From: Paludisphaera soli
GTDB taxonomy: Bacteria; Planctomycetota; Planctomycetia; Isosphaerales; Isosphaeraceae
Length of the DNA stretch: 64,000 nucleotides
Direction of reading: 5' to 3'
Assembly (NCBI RefSeq): GCF_011064595.1
Contig: NZ_JAALJI010000024.1
Span: 1-64,000 of the forward strand
Shown: one piece after another, positions 45,312 to 55,242 of the stretch
Layout: every line of letters starts with the position of its first letter
Position numbering within the stretch: position 1 is the first letter of the stretch
Made by a program: the position numbers and the translations under genes
The notes under the pieces: model-generated
Database searches by the model: none
Told to the model about the DNA's origin: nothing
The model's input: the letters and a program-made list of their open reading frames with translations, nothing else

Positions 45312-47180
45312 ATGAGCGCGATCTTCGGAGAGTTGCTGACCTTCCCGCAGGAGAACGGCCCGGACGTGCGGCTCCGGGTCTTCGGCGACGAGCGCTACGC
45401 GCGTTACGAGAACGTCGACGGCTACACGGCGGTCTACGACGAGGCCCTGGGCCGGTTCTGCTACGCCGCGATGCCGGGCAACCGCCTGATCTCGACTGGC
45501 GAGCCGATCGAGGGGCCCCCGCCCCCGGGGGTCGTCCGGCACCTCCAGGAGTCGCTGGCGGCGCGTCGGGCCAAGACGGAGGAGCGGGAGATGCTCCACC
45601 ACCCGCCCGAGGCCGAGGCCTTCGAGCGCGTGGTCCGCACGTTCGGGCCCAACCAGGGGCTGCTCGCCGGGCGGCAGCTCTCGATCGGCCGGGTGCAAGG
45701 GCTGACGATCCTCGTGAACTTCCAGGACGTCGCCAGCTCCACGACCGCCGCCGACGTGGACGCGATGCTCAACGCCGACGACTACACGCGCAACGGCAAC
45801 GTCGCGTCCGCCCGGCAGTACTTCCTCCGCGTCTCCAACGGGATGCTCGACTACACGAACACCGTCGTCGGCCCGTTCACGCTGAGCCGGAACCGCCGCG
45901 ATTACGTCAACACGCTGCTGGTGGAGGAGGCCCTGCGGCTGGCCGTCGCGTCGGGAGTCGACCTCCGCCGCTTCGACTCGCGGGGCGAGGGGATCGTCGA
46001 CGCGCTCAACATCCTCTACGCCGGCCAGAGCCTCTACCAGGGGAACCTCTGGCCGCACAACTCGTTCATCAACGTGCGCGCCGGCGGCGTGCGCACCAAT
46101 CTGTACCTGCTGACGGGCCTGGGCCGCGACCCCTCGGACCTGTCGATCGGGACGTTCTGCCACGAGAACGGCCACCTGCTCTGCCGGTTCCCGGACATGT
46201 ACGACTACGGCAGCCGCGACGACGACGAGCAGGACAGCTCGGGCATCGGCTACTACTGCCTGATGGGCGCCGGCAACCACCTGGACGGCGGCCGCAGCCC
46301 GGCGCCCGTCTGCGCCTACCTGCGCGACCTGGCCGGCTGGGTCGGCACGGTCGTCGACCTCAACGCCCCCGGCGTGCACGCCGCCGAGGCCGGCCGCTAC
46401 GACGTGGCGTTCAAGTTCCGCACGAGCAGGCCCAACGAGTACTTCCTGGTGGAGAACCGGATGCGCGTGGGCCTGGACCGGGCGGGCTCCTCCAGCGGGC
46501 TGGCCGTCTACCACTGCGACATCCTCGGGTCCAACGAGCTGCAGCAGGGGACGGCCGACCGGCACTACCAGTGCGCCTTGCTCCAGGCCGACGGCCGCCG
46601 CGACCTGGAGGCCGACCCGAGCCTCGGCAACCCGGGGGACGGCGGCGACCTCTTCGGCCCGATGGGGGGCGTGGTGCTCTCCAGCATGTCGACGCCGCAC
46701 TCGCGCGAGTGGGACGGCCGCGAGTCGGGCCTGATCCTCTCGGACGTGGAGATCGACGGCGATCTCATCCGGTTCCGCGTCGGCGAACGCGCCGCCTCGC
46801 AGGTCGTCCGCGGCGAGCAGGCGACCGAGGCGCGGATCCCGGACAACACCACCGCCGGCGTCTCCAGCGTCATCCCGATCGCCGCGTCCGGGGTCGTCCG
46901 TCGCATCAAGGTGGACCTGGAGATCCGCCACCCGTTCATCGGCGACCTCGTCGTCGAGCTACTCGCCCCCTCGGCCGCCCGCGCCGTGCTCCACTCCCGC
47001 CAGGGGGGGTCGAAGGACGACCTGATCGCCGCGTTCGACTCCGACCGCCCCGGCGAGCTGGCCGCGATGCTCGGCCAGCCGATCCGAGGCAACTGGACCC
47101 TCCGGGTCGCCGACCGCGCCCGCCGCGACGTCGGCCGGCTCGTGCGCTGGAGCCTGGAGATCGAGACCGCGTCGAGCTGA
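45312..47180 (+). CDS. M6-type zinc metalloprotease with C-terminal P domain
   Basis: The ATG at 45312 with AGGAGG at 45301-45306 gives 622 aa. FGELLTFPQENGPDVRLRVF and GDERYARYENVDGYTAVYD are the N-terminal block of M6 (immune inhibitor A-like) proteases. The zinc site is GTFCHENGHLLCRFPDMYD, an HExxH variant (HENGH) with a downstream Asp, and YYCLMGAGNHLDG follows. Residues about 510-620 form a proprotein-convertase P domain (VDLEIRHPFIGDLVVELLAP). No classical signal peptide is seen. Substrate unknown. Confidence 0.88.
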   Translation: MSAIFGELLTFPQENGPDVRLRVFGDERYARYENVDGYTAVYDEALGRFCYAAMPGNRLISTGEPIEGPPPPGVVRHLQESLAARRAKTEEREMLHHPPEAEAFERVVRTFGPNQGLLAGRQLSIGRVQGLTILVNFQDVASSTTAADVDAMLNADDYTRNGNVASARQYFLRVSNGMLDYTNTVVGPFTLSRNRRDYVNTLLVEEALRLAVASGVDLRRFDSRGEGIVDALNILYAGQSLYQGNLWPHNSFINVRAGGVRTNLYLLTGLGRDPSDLSIGTFCHENGHLLCRFPDMYDYGSRDDDEQDSSGIGYYCLMGAGNHLDGGRSPAPVCAYLRDLAGWVGTVVDLNAPGVHAAEAGRYDVAFKFRTSRPNEYFLVENRMRVGLDRAGSSSGLAVYHCDILGSNELQQGTADRHYQCALLQADGRRDLEADPSLGNPGDGGDLFGPMGGVVLSSMSTPHSREWDGRESGLILSDVEIDGDLIRFRVGERAASQVVRGEQATEARIPDNTTAGVSSVIPIAASGVVRRIKVDLEIRHPFIGDLVVELLAPSAARAVLHSRQGGSKDDLIAAFDSDRPGELAAMLGQPIRGNWTLRVADRARRDVGRLVRWSLEIETASS

Positions 47181-47300
47181 TCGCCGACCCCGGCGAGGCC
47201 CCCGACGATTGCCCCGCGCCGACGGCGCTGCGATCATGAGGGCCCCTCCCCTCCACGCCCGCCGGGTCGCGGGCGGGGGGGCCTCTCCGGAGCCCTCGCC

Positions 47301-48695
47301 ATGCGCACCTCGATCGTCGCGACGCTGTCCGCCCTCCTCGCGGCCTCCGCCCTCGCCCCGGCCCGGGCCGACGGGCCCATCAAGCTGCTGGCGGAGAACC
47401 CGCGGTACTTCGAGTTCCGCGGCGAGCCCACGCTGCTGATCACCTCGGGCGAGCACTACGGCGCCGTCCTGAACCTGGACTTCGACCAGCGCGCCTATCT
47501 CGACGAGCTGCAACGCCACGGCCTCAACAACACCCGGACGTTCGCCGGGACCTATCGCGAGACGCCCGGCTCGTTCAACATCCGCGACAACACCCTGGCG
47601 CCGAAGCCCGGCCGGTTCGCGTCCCCCTGGCTGCTCGTCTCGAAGCCCGGCGAGCCCGAGAAGTTCGACCTCGACCGCTACGACGACGCCTACTTCGAGC
47701 GGCTGAAGCAGTTCCTGACGCTGGCCGCCGAGCGCGGGGTGGTCGTGGAGTACGACCTCTTCTGCGTGCTCTACGACGACGGCCTCTGGGCCATCAACCC
47801 GATGAACGCCGCCAACAACGTCAACGGCGAGGGGAAGTGCCCCCGAGGCGAGGTCCTGACCCTCCAGCACGACGACCTCACCGCACGCCAGGTCGCGCTC
47901 GTGAAGAAGACGGTGGCCGAGCTGAACGAGTTCGACAACCTCTACTACGAGATCTGCAACGAGCCCTACTTCGGCGCCAACGCCGAATGGCAGGCGCAGA
48001 TCGCCGCGACGATCGTCGAGGCCGAGCGGGCCCTGCCGAAGAAGCACCTGATCTCGCAGAACTTCGCCAACGACAAGGGGAAGGTCGAGAATCCCGACCC
48101 CAACGTCTCGTTCTACAACTTCCACTACGCCGTCCCCGAAGCCGTGACGATGAACGCCCACCTGGACCGGCCGATCGGCGACAACGAGACCGGCTTCAAG
48201 GGGAACGACGACCGCGTCTACCGGACCCAGGCCTGGCGGTTCCTGATGGCCGGCGGGGCCCTCTTCAACAACCTCGACTACTCGTTCACCGCCGCCCACC
48301 CCGACGGCACGGCCGAGGTGACGCCCCCCACCCCCGGCGGCGGCGGCCCCGCCTTCCGCAAGCAGATGAGCGTCCTCGCCGGGATCCTCCGCGAGGCCCA
48401 GGTCTGGAAGATGGGGCCCGCTCGCGAGGTCCTCGGGGGGGCCAAGCTTTTCAAAGGAAGCCACCTCGACATCCTGGCCCGCCCCGGCGCGGTCCTCGCC
48501 TACGTCGACCAGGGGCCGGGCTTCGGACTGACGCTGAACCTCCCGCCGGCCTCGTATGCGTACCGCTGGATCGACCCGATCACCGGCGACGTGCTCGCGC
48601 AGGGCGAGTTGGACTTCGACGGGGCGGTCACCGGCGCCCAGTTCGTCTCGCCCGCCTTCGCCGAGGACGTGGTGCTCATCCTCCTCGCCAAGTGA
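47301..48695 (+). CDS. Secreted glycoside-hydrolase-like TIM-barrel protein
   Basis: A 464-aa protein with a signal peptide (TSIVATLSALLAASALAPAR). The body looks like a clan-A type TIM barrel: RYFEFRGEPTLLITSGEHYG at the start, YYEICNEPYF with the likely acid/base Glu, and IGDNETGFKGNDD with a possible nucleophile Glu. The C-terminal segment (about 380-464) looks like a small beta-sandwich. Substrate is not identifiable from sequence alone. It is followed by an unknown gene 19 bp downstream on the same strand. Confidence 0.78.
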   Translation: MRTSIVATLSALLAASALAPARADGPIKLLAENPRYFEFRGEPTLLITSGEHYGAVLNLDFDQRAYLDELQRHGLNNTRTFAGTYRETPGSFNIRDNTLAPKPGRFASPWLLVSKPGEPEKFDLDRYDDAYFERLKQFLTLAAERGVVVEYDLFCVLYDDGLWAINPMNAANNVNGEGKCPRGEVLTLQHDDLTARQVALVKKTVAELNEFDNLYYEICNEPYFGANAEWQAQIAATIVEAERALPKKHLISQNFANDKGKVENPDPNVSFYNFHYAVPEAVTMNAHLDRPIGDNETGFKGNDDRVYRTQAWRFLMAGGALFNNLDYSFTAAHPDGTAEVTPPTPGGGGPAFRKQMSVLAGILREAQVWKMGPAREVLGGAKLFKGSHLDILARPGAVLAYVDQGPGFGLTLNLPPASYAYRWIDPITGDVLAQGELDFDGAVTGAQFVSPAFAEDVVLILLAK

Positions 48696-48714
48696 CACGA
48701 CGCCGGAGCGTGCG

Positions 48715-49755
48715 ATGGACCCGAAGACGAGCCGAGACGAGGTCGAAGCCGCCCCGAGAGGCCGGGGACCGCTGCCGCTCCTCACCTTCGCGATCCTGGC
48801 GCTGCTCGGCCTGGCCGTCTTCTCGTCCAAGAAGGGACGCCCCATGAAGCCCGCGCCCGACCTCCTCCGCCTGGCCTTCCCCCCCGGCGCGGCCGTGACC
48901 GAGCATGACGCGACCCAGGCTCAGGTCTTCGAACCCGATTGGTGGCTCGACGTCCGTCCTTTGGAGCCCGACCAGGTCGACAACGGGCTGCGGGCCTATC
49001 GCGCGATGCGGGCCCCCCTGCCCCCCTTCCTGGAAGAGATCCTGCACGGGGCCGACGGCTCAACGATCCACCGCCTCGTCCAGCGCCACGGCGACCCCGC
49101 CGAGGTGGTCCGGATCGAGTACTTCATCTCGTTCGACGGCGATTGGATCTCCGCACACGCCGGGTCGCGCGACCTCGATCGGCCGCTCGACCCGGCCCCC
49201 ATCGACGCGATGGTGCGCGCCCTGCGGCTGGAGCCCCAGTCGAGGCCGGACCGCGAGGTCCCCCCGGCCTGGCGGGCCTATCAGCGCGACCGCCGGCCGG
49301 GCTCGCCGATCGCCAAGTTCGTGCTCTCCATGCCCCCCGCGCCGGTCCTGATCGGCGATCCCCAGGCCCTCCTGCTCGACCACGGCCTGCCCACCGACGA
49401 AGACTTCGACCGCGGCGGTCGGAAGATCACGCCCGAGGTGATCGAGTTCTACACCAAGGACGACCCCATCAGCATCCGCGTGGACGTCCTCCTCGACGAT
49501 CCTCCGCCCGGGGCCGTCGGCGAGCCCGTTTTCGCGGCCCCGCTCCGGATCGTCGACGCGATCGCCATGACCTGTGGCTTCGATGAGGCGGAACCGCCCC
49601 AGGTCGCCATCCCCTCGGGCGAATACGACCTGAACATCGCGGTCGTCAACCGAGGCGTGGAGGACGAGGGGATGCTCACCGACGCCGAACGGTTCGCCCG
49701 CGACGATTTGGAGCGCTACGAGTTCCGCCTCACGCCCCGAACGTCCGAGCCCTGA
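48715..49755 (+). CDS. Hypothetical membrane-anchored protein
   Basis: The ATG at 48715 gives 346 aa. It begins with a short cytoplasmic segment and one membrane helix (PLPLLTFAILALLGLAVF, about 20-37). A large soluble domain follows, acidic and rich in Pro and Asp, with FEPDWWLDVRPLEPDQVDNG and a C-terminal LNIAVVNRGVEDEGM. I do not recognise the family. An internal ATG at 48844 (MKPAPDLLRLAFP) could start a soluble form. It follows the TIM-barrel gene by 19 bp. Confidence 0.65.
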   Translation: MDPKTSRDEVEAAPRGRGPLPLLTFAILALLGLAVFSSKKGRPMKPAPDLLRLAFPPGAAVTEHDATQAQVFEPDWWLDVRPLEPDQVDNGLRAYRAMRAPLPPFLEEILHGADGSTIHRLVQRHGDPAEVVRIEYFISFDGDWISAHAGSRDLDRPLDPAPIDAMVRALRLEPQSRPDREVPPAWRAYQRDRRPGSPIAKFVLSMPPAPVLIGDPQALLLDHGLPTDEDFDRGGRKITPEVIEFYTKDDPISIRVDVLLDDPPPGAVGEPVFAAPLRIVDAIAMTCGFDEAEPPQVAIPSGEYDLNIAVVNRGVEDEGMLTDAERFARDDLERYEFRLTPRTSEP

Positions 49756-49845
49756 CCGGATCCCTCCCGGCCGGCCGCGCTCCACGGGCGCGACTCCCGA
49801 CGCCCCCTCGGCCACGCCGCGAACGCCCTGAGGGATCCCAATCCG

Positions 49846-50328
49846 ATGACGCCAAACGAACTCGCGAACCTGGCGAATCGCACCCCCGACGCCAGGCCGC
49901 CGGGCTTCGGACTCACGTTCGTCGCGCGTGGTTTGGATGCAGGAGAGGCCCTCGCCCTGCTGGAGCGGATTCGCCAAGCGTGGGAGGTGATAGCGAGGTG
50001 GGGGCGGTGGTGCGACGAGGAGCCTGGAGAATAGCTCGACTCGGAAGACGGCCTCGCGGAACTGCCAGGCTGGCTCCGCGAGGCCCTCGGGCGTGAGCCG
50101 TCCTACGAGGTCGAGAACTGGCTGGACGGTCTGCACGACCGGGAGTGGGTCTGGTGGAGCGGCGCGGCCCTCGGCCGCCTCGTGAAGATCGACCTCTCCG
50201 CCGAAGCCATGCCCGTCTCGACTTGGCCAATCCTGTTCGTCATCGAGAAGGCGAGCGGCTCGGTCGTCTACCGGGGCGATTGGATCCCCTTGGGAGACGT
50301 CGCCGGCACCATGGGTTCGTCGGCCTGA
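49846..50328 (+). pseudogene. Hypothetical gene split by an in-frame TAG
   Basis: ATG at 49846 opens 62 codons and is stopped by TAG at 50032-50034. The same frame then continues for 97 codons with clear coding character (ELPGWLREALGREPSYEVEN ... WPILFVIEKASGSVVYRGDW) to TGA at 50326-50328. The whole would be about 160 aa. It is either a recent nonsense mutation or a read-through codon. No family recognised. Confidence 0.65.
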
Positions 50329-50553
50329 AGCCCCGTCCGCTTACCCACCGGCCAAGAAATCATCACGTCGCGGCGAACCCATTTGCCAGGCCACCCCAAA
50401 CAGCATATCTTACCCAATATTCAAAAGTCGCATCGGATCCGCACCATCCGATCGGCTCGAGCGTAAGACCGTCGACGGTCATCCATGAAGTCGTGCAGAA
50501 CCACCCGACATCCGGTCCCCGGCGTGGGCCCGGCCCTTCTCGAAGGCGACACC

Positions 50554-53157
50554 ATGATCAGCCCCAGGCGTCTCGCGGATCGGCTCTCCGGGCTCCGAGT
50601 TGGATCGTTGGTCAAAGACGATGCGCGTTGGCGTCGGCGGAAGGTCGCGGCGCGGTTCGCGGTCGGGGCGGCGATCCTGGAAGAGCGTCAGCTGATGACG
50701 GGGGTCGAGATGCCGCTGGCGCCCCCGGGCTCGCCGGACAGGTACAACACGGTCGGCGCCCTGAGCGACGTGCTGTTCGTGGGCGACGCGACGTACGGGG
50801 ACGTGCCGGTCAAGCAGATCACGATCTACAACAACTCCGCGCAGACGATGTACCCGTTCCTGTACGGGCCCAATACGGGCCAGTCGACGGCCGGCGGCTA
50901 TTACGACCCGATCGACGACCATAACGAGGAATATCGCGGCTACATCGGCTACGCGCAGGCGGGTGTGAACTACCTGGGGCTCCTCCCCGGCCAGTCGATC
51001 ACGGTCAACGTCCCGCTGGTCTTCTGGGACTCGGGACGGGCGGCCGTCGCCACCGACCCCGCCGACCTGCTGCCGACCGACCCGAACACGAGCAAGAACA
51101 GCCCGATCACCAACCCGTTCTTTTTCTTCTACAAGAACATCGACGGCACCGACACGGAGCGGTTCGTCGTCGACGCGGCCGCCAGCAGCGGCGGCGACGG
51201 GATCGTGATGTTCTACCACTCCGAGGACCCGATGGCGGCCGTGAACCCGGGCGCCGACGCACCCGAGCAGCTCCTGGAGTTCACGATCCGCGACCAGGAC
51301 TTCCTGACCAAGCTCTCCACGCCCAGCAATCCCATCGACCCGTCTCAGCTCGTCACGCTCATCAACTACGACGTGTCTTACGTCGACCACCTTCTGCTGC
51401 CGGTCGCGATGCAGGCGACGAACGTCCCCGTCCCGAACACGAACGTGAAGCGCGACTACGGCTGGATCGGCGCGAAGCAGTCCTACCTGCAAGGTCCGAA
51501 CAGCCTCCAGGCCGCGATCGCGAACTTCACGGGCAACACCCCGGCCAACGGCCTGGGGACCTACTTCGGGGGCCGGGGCTGGCCGACGTTCTTCAACCCG
51601 AACTACGGGCCGACCAACCGCGGCGTGGGCCTCCGCATCCCCGGAGGGGCCAACATCCTCTTCGCCAGCCCGCTGGCGGGCATCCGGTCGTCTTACAGCC
51701 GGCCCTTCGGGCCGAACAACCACTGGATGCTTTCGAGCGGCGGAACCGGGCCGATCCAGTACGCGCTCGGCGGCAACTTCCGAGCGCCCAACCGGGCCGT
51801 CGTGACCAACGTGCCAGGGGTGGACAATATCCTCCAGGCGCTCACGCCGGGCATGGCGGTGACGGCCAACGGGGCGCCGGCGGGCCGGGTCCAGTCGGTC
51901 AGCACCGCGACGAACACCGTGTTCCTCGCCGGGGCCCCGAACATCCCCGACGGCACGCCCGAGACGTTCGTCTTCTCCAACCCCGCCAGCGACCCCTACG
52001 CGTCCAAGCTGACGAACCTCTGGTACTCCTGGGCGGCCTATTACCAGGGCCTGTTCAACGGCGTCGCCCCCCAGACCCTCGCGGCAAACATCGCCTCCGA
52101 CACCGACAACAGCGGCGACGACTACCGCGTCCTCACCTTCACCCAGAACCAGCCGAGCCTGGCCCTGGGGATGCAGGTGACCGGCGCGGGGATCACCGCC
52201 CTAACCACGATCGTCAAGATCGAGACGGTGAACAACGTCCAGACGATCTACCTGAGCGCGCCCATCCCGGGGGTGTCGGCCCCCACCCAGGCGGAACTGA
52301 CGTTCACAGCCCCGCAGCCGATCGCCTTCGCCGACCAGGCGACGATCATCCCGCTGCGATTCCCTCCCGCCCGGCAGGCGTACGCCAAGCAGTTCGCGGC
52401 CACCGTGTATGAGGTGCTCAGCGTCTTCAGCACCGCGCCGAGGAAGGTCCCCGCGCTCCCCGGCTCGATGGAGGTGGTGGGGAATTCCATCGGCGGCAAC
52501 GTCGGGTTCCTGCCGACGGCCCTGCCGACGAACTACGTGAACATCTCGGCCGACGTCCGCGACCTGGTCAAGTCCGCCCTCCGCGGGGTGCCCGACTTCG
52601 TCCAGTACGGGGAATCGCTCTGGTATCCGCCGCCGAGCCAGCCGACCGGAGGCCAGACCTACAACGTGTTCAACCTCGACCCCTACGTCTGGTTCATCCA
52701 CAGCCGGCTCGGCCTCTCCGGCTACGGCTTCTCGTTCGACGACGACACGGCCGACGTGGGGGCGAACGGCACGAGCACCCTCTCCATCGCCATCGGCGGC
52801 CTCAAGGGGCTCGGCAATCAGGTCGAATGGGCCCCGAGCGCGCAGTGGGGCACCGTCGGCAGCCTGGCGACGATCACCCAGGGGACCGGCGACCTCGCGG
52901 GGCAGTCGATCATCTCCCTGCAGGACCCGGTCGTCTACAACCAGATCCGGCCGAACGACAAGGCGAACGCCGTGGTCGGCGCGTACGTCTGGGGCCCCGG
53001 CATCCGGCCGGGGACGAACCTCACGCAGACCGCGATCATCGACCAGAACCAGTTCGTCCTCAGCCAGAATGCGCCCACGAGCGCCGGGCCCGTCTTCCTG
53101 TACTTCACCGGCAAGGACCAGCCGCCGCTGACGCGGCTCCGATCGAGTCGCCCCTGA
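50554..53157 (+). CDS. Large exported protein with a GH64/thaumatin-like N-terminal region
   Basis: The ATG at 50554 gives 867 aa. A basic N-terminus with AILEERQLMTG (an LE-x-R type motif) suggests export. Residues about 50-240 include VKQITIYNNSAQTMYPFLYG and GLLPGQSITVNVPLVFWDSG, reminiscent of the beta-1,3-glucanase/thaumatin-like fold. The middle and C-terminal parts are beta-rich, with PGMAVTANGAPAGRVQSVST and DQNQFVLSQNAP resembling repeated short beta modules. An enzymatic role is not shown. It is monocistronic and followed by a convergent lipoprotein gene. Confidence 0.7.
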   Translation: MISPRRLADRLSGLRVGSLVKDDARWRRRKVAARFAVGAAILEERQLMTGVEMPLAPPGSPDRYNTVGALSDVLFVGDATYGDVPVKQITIYNNSAQTMYPFLYGPNTGQSTAGGYYDPIDDHNEEYRGYIGYAQAGVNYLGLLPGQSITVNVPLVFWDSGRAAVATDPADLLPTDPNTSKNSPITNPFFFFYKNIDGTDTERFVVDAAASSGGDGIVMFYHSEDPMAAVNPGADAPEQLLEFTIRDQDFLTKLSTPSNPIDPSQLVTLINYDVSYVDHLLLPVAMQATNVPVPNTNVKRDYGWIGAKQSYLQGPNSLQAAIANFTGNTPANGLGTYFGGRGWPTFFNPNYGPTNRGVGLRIPGGANILFASPLAGIRSSYSRPFGPNNHWMLSSGGTGPIQYALGGNFRAPNRAVVTNVPGVDNILQALTPGMAVTANGAPAGRVQSVSTATNTVFLAGAPNIPDGTPETFVFSNPASDPYASKLTNLWYSWAAYYQGLFNGVAPQTLAANIASDTDNSGDDYRVLTFTQNQPSLALGMQVTGAGITALTTIVKIETVNNVQTIYLSAPIPGVSAPTQAELTFTAPQPIAFADQATIIPLRFPPARQAYAKQFAATVYEVLSVFSTAPRKVPALPGSMEVVGNSIGGNVGFLPTALPTNYVNISADVRDLVKSALRGVPDFVQYGESLWYPPPSQPTGGQTYNVFNLDPYVWFIHSRLGLSGYGFSFDDDTADVGANGTSTLSIAIGGLKGLGNQVEWAPSAQWGTVGSLATITQGTGDLAGQSIISLQDPVVYNQIRPNDKANAVVGAYVWGPGIRPGTNLTQTAIIDQNQFVLSQNAPTSAGPVFLYFTGKDQPPLTRLRSSRP

Positions 53158-53206
53158 GCGAGGCGATCGGGCCCGGCCGGGGAGCCCCCGCGCCGGGCCC
53201 GGGTCG

Positions 53207-53686
53207 TCAGCGATGCTTCTCAAACGGGATCGTCGCCGATCCGCCGCCGAGTTCGACGATCAGATCGCCGAAGAGCTGATCCGTCTGGTACATCCCGGGC
53301 TCCGAGACGAACAGCGACCCGCCGCGCGGGTCCTTGGCGTCGGGCTTGTGATGGAGGGCCACGTCCGCCGGCGCGTCCTGCCCGGGCAGCCGGACCTTGA
53401 GCGAGGCCGACGCCGGGGGCGGGGTCAGGGCCGCGGCCTTGTCGGGGGCCAGGAAGTAGGCGGCGAGCACGCCGTCGGCCCGGGCGGTCGCCTTGGGGGT
53501 GGGCCTGGCCAGCACCTCGCCGAAGCCGACGTCGTTCGGCAGGGGGACGAGCAGGCCGCCGTGCGGCCCCACCTCGTCCGCGACGTAGCCGCCCCCGGGC
53601 GCGGCGGGGGAGCCGCACCCGAGGGGTGCCGAGGCGAGGGAGAGGAGCAGGGCGAGCCGAAGGGCCCGCCCCGGGGTATTGGTCAT
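53207..53686 (-). CDS. Lipoprotein paired with a DUF1559 gene
   Basis: The ATG at 53686 gives 159 aa with a lipoprotein signal (ALRLALLLSLASAPLGCGSP, Cys at about residue 23). The mature domain reads VADEVGPHGGLLVPLPNDVG and later ASLKVRLPGQDAPADVALHH, likely a small beta-sandwich. It lies 41 bp downstream of the DUF1559 gene on the same strand. In planctomycetes such short lipoproteins often accompany DUF1559 genes; function unknown. Confidence 0.8.
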   Translation of the reverse strand: MTNTPGRALRLALLLSLASAPLGCGSPAAPGGGYVADEVGPHGGLLVPLPNDVGFGEVLARPTPKATARADGVLAAYFLAPDKAAALTPPPASASLKVRLPGQDAPADVALHHKPDAKDPRGGSLFVSEPGMYQTDQLFGDLIVELGGGSATIPFEKHR

Positions 53687-53727
53687 CTCGCGATCGCTCC
53701 AGGAGGGGACAAGGGGGCTGTCGGGAG

Positions 53728-54888
53728 TCAGTAGGCGTCGGAGCTGAGGACCTCGCCCCCGGCGCGGGTGCCGAGGCCGCGCCACGTCTCCAGGTTCACC
53801 GAATCCTTGACGAACCTCACCGATCCGTCCCCCAGCAGCACGTTCGCGCCGCCGGGGTGCTGGCTCCGGGCCGAGACGATGGCGTGCTCGCCCGGCGTGT
53901 CCATGGTCGAGCTGTACGACCCGCAGTCGATCCCCCTCCAGTTCGGCGTGGCGACGTGGTTGTACATCGTGGCGATGTACCAGGCGAACGGCCAGCCGTC
54001 GGAGAAGTCCGAGCCGGGAAGCAGCCGCCCCTGCGCGTTGAAGTTGAAGGAGTCGATCCGCCGCGCCGTGAGGCAGTCCTGGAACAGCTCGTCCCGGTTC
54101 GGCAGCCCGGCGGCGCGGCCGACTCGCGTCACGTTGTCCGAGAGCGAGGGGAGCTGCGTGGCGACGGGGAAGCCCGTCCCCTTCGTCCGCTCGGCGAACG
54201 CCGCCGTGTTGCTCAGGCCGTCGGTGAAGCCCGCCACCGAGATCCCCGGACCGATCGTGAAGGCGCCGTTTCCGCCGGACGCGGCCGTGATCGTCGCCTG
54301 GGCGTTGTGCGCCTCCGCCCCGGCGTAGGGGGTCGACCCGCCGAAGTTGTAGCGGTAGTTGTTCTCGCTGATCCCCCCCGCCGTGGTGTTGGGGTCCGAC
54401 GGGCAGAGGAACGTGCTCTGCGCGATCGCGAACGCCGTGTAGTTCGGCGAGTACACCGTCGCCCCGCCGCCCGACGTGATCCGCGAGGTGTTCGGCGCCG
54501 AGAAGTTCATCGCGTTGTACGCGTTGACCTGCTCCATGTAATTCAGGATGTGGCAATGGACCGAGTAATACCCCGTCCAGCCGCCGGCCGTGTCCGGAGT
54601 CATCGTCCCGTAGCTGGTGTAGCTGGTGGAGACGGTCGAGCCGACCCTCAGGTCGGGCGTCATCCGCCCGGGGGGGAACGTGTTGTGCGTGCTCAGGTAG
54701 TTGTGCAGTCCCAGGCCGATCTGCTTCATGTTGTTCGTGCACTGCACCCGCCGGGCGGCCTCGCGGGCCGACTGCACGGCGGGGAGCAAAAGCGCGATCA
54801 GGACCGCGATGATCGCGATCACGACCAGCAGCTCGATCAGCGTGAACGCGGACCGGGCGCAGTCCCGGCTCGGGGGTCTTCCAGGCAT
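53728..54888 (-). CDS. DUF1559 prepilin-like protein
   Basis: A 386-aa protein from the ATG at 54888. The N-terminus is [18 protein letters not shown], followed by [20 protein letters not shown], the DUF1559 pattern with a prepilin-type cleavage and methylation site. The C-terminus has [20 protein letters not shown]. It is exported by the pilin/type II route; its role is not known. It shares strong similarity with the gene at 28803-29867, though gene order relative to its lipoprotein differs (here the lipoprotein is downstream, there upstream). Confidence 0.93.
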   Translation of the reverse strand: MPGRPPSRDCARSAFTLIELLVVIAIIAVLIALLLPAVQSAREAARRVQCTNNMKQIGLGLHNYLSTHNTFPPGRMTPDLRVGSTVSTSYTSYGTMTPDTAGGWTGYYSVHCHILNYMEQVNAYNAMNFSAPNTSRITSGGGATVYSPNYTAFAIAQSTFLCPSDPNTTAGGISENNYRYNFGGSTPYAGAEAHNAQATITAASGGNGAFTIGPGISVAGFTDGLSNTAAFAERTKGTGFPVATQLPSLSDNVTRVGRAAGLPNRDELFQDCLTARRIDSFNFNAQGRLLPGSDFSDGWPFAWYIATMYNHVATPNWRGIDCGSYSSTMDTPGEHAIVSARSQHPGGANVLLGDGSVRFVKDSVNLETWRGLGTRAGGEVLSSDAY

Positions 54889-55242
54889 CGGGGCTCTCTC
54901 ACATAAGGGGATGAGGGCGGAGAACGCGATGCGACGCGGCGACGCGCCAGGCCCGACGGACGCCCGCCGATCGAAGCTCGCGCGGACGACGCGGAGCGAT
55001 CCCGGCCGAGAGAGGAGGCCCGATCGTCGTCGTCGTCGTCGTCCAGGGATAACGTGCGATCATGAAAGCGCCGTGGATCCGACGTGAAGATCCGTCGAAT
55101 CGATGCGACCAGGCGAGGAGAGAGGGGGAGGAGGGGCGCCGGCCGACCCGAGTTTACAAGGCGTGTCCGCGATTTCCAACCTGTCGTTTCATTTTTCGAG
55201 CATGTCCCAATCGCGCCGGGTCGTCCCGTCGCCGGACGACTG
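54889..55242. other. Gene-free stretch with a short CGT repeat
   Basis: No coding frame stands out in these 354 bp. A trinucleotide run (CGT repeated six times) lies near 55024-55041. The region must contain the promoter of the leftward DUF1559 gene. Confidence 0.5.

Noticed and set aside
55024-55041. CGT trinucleotide run as a regulatory repeat.
   Set aside because: Only about six units; such runs are expected by chance in this composition.
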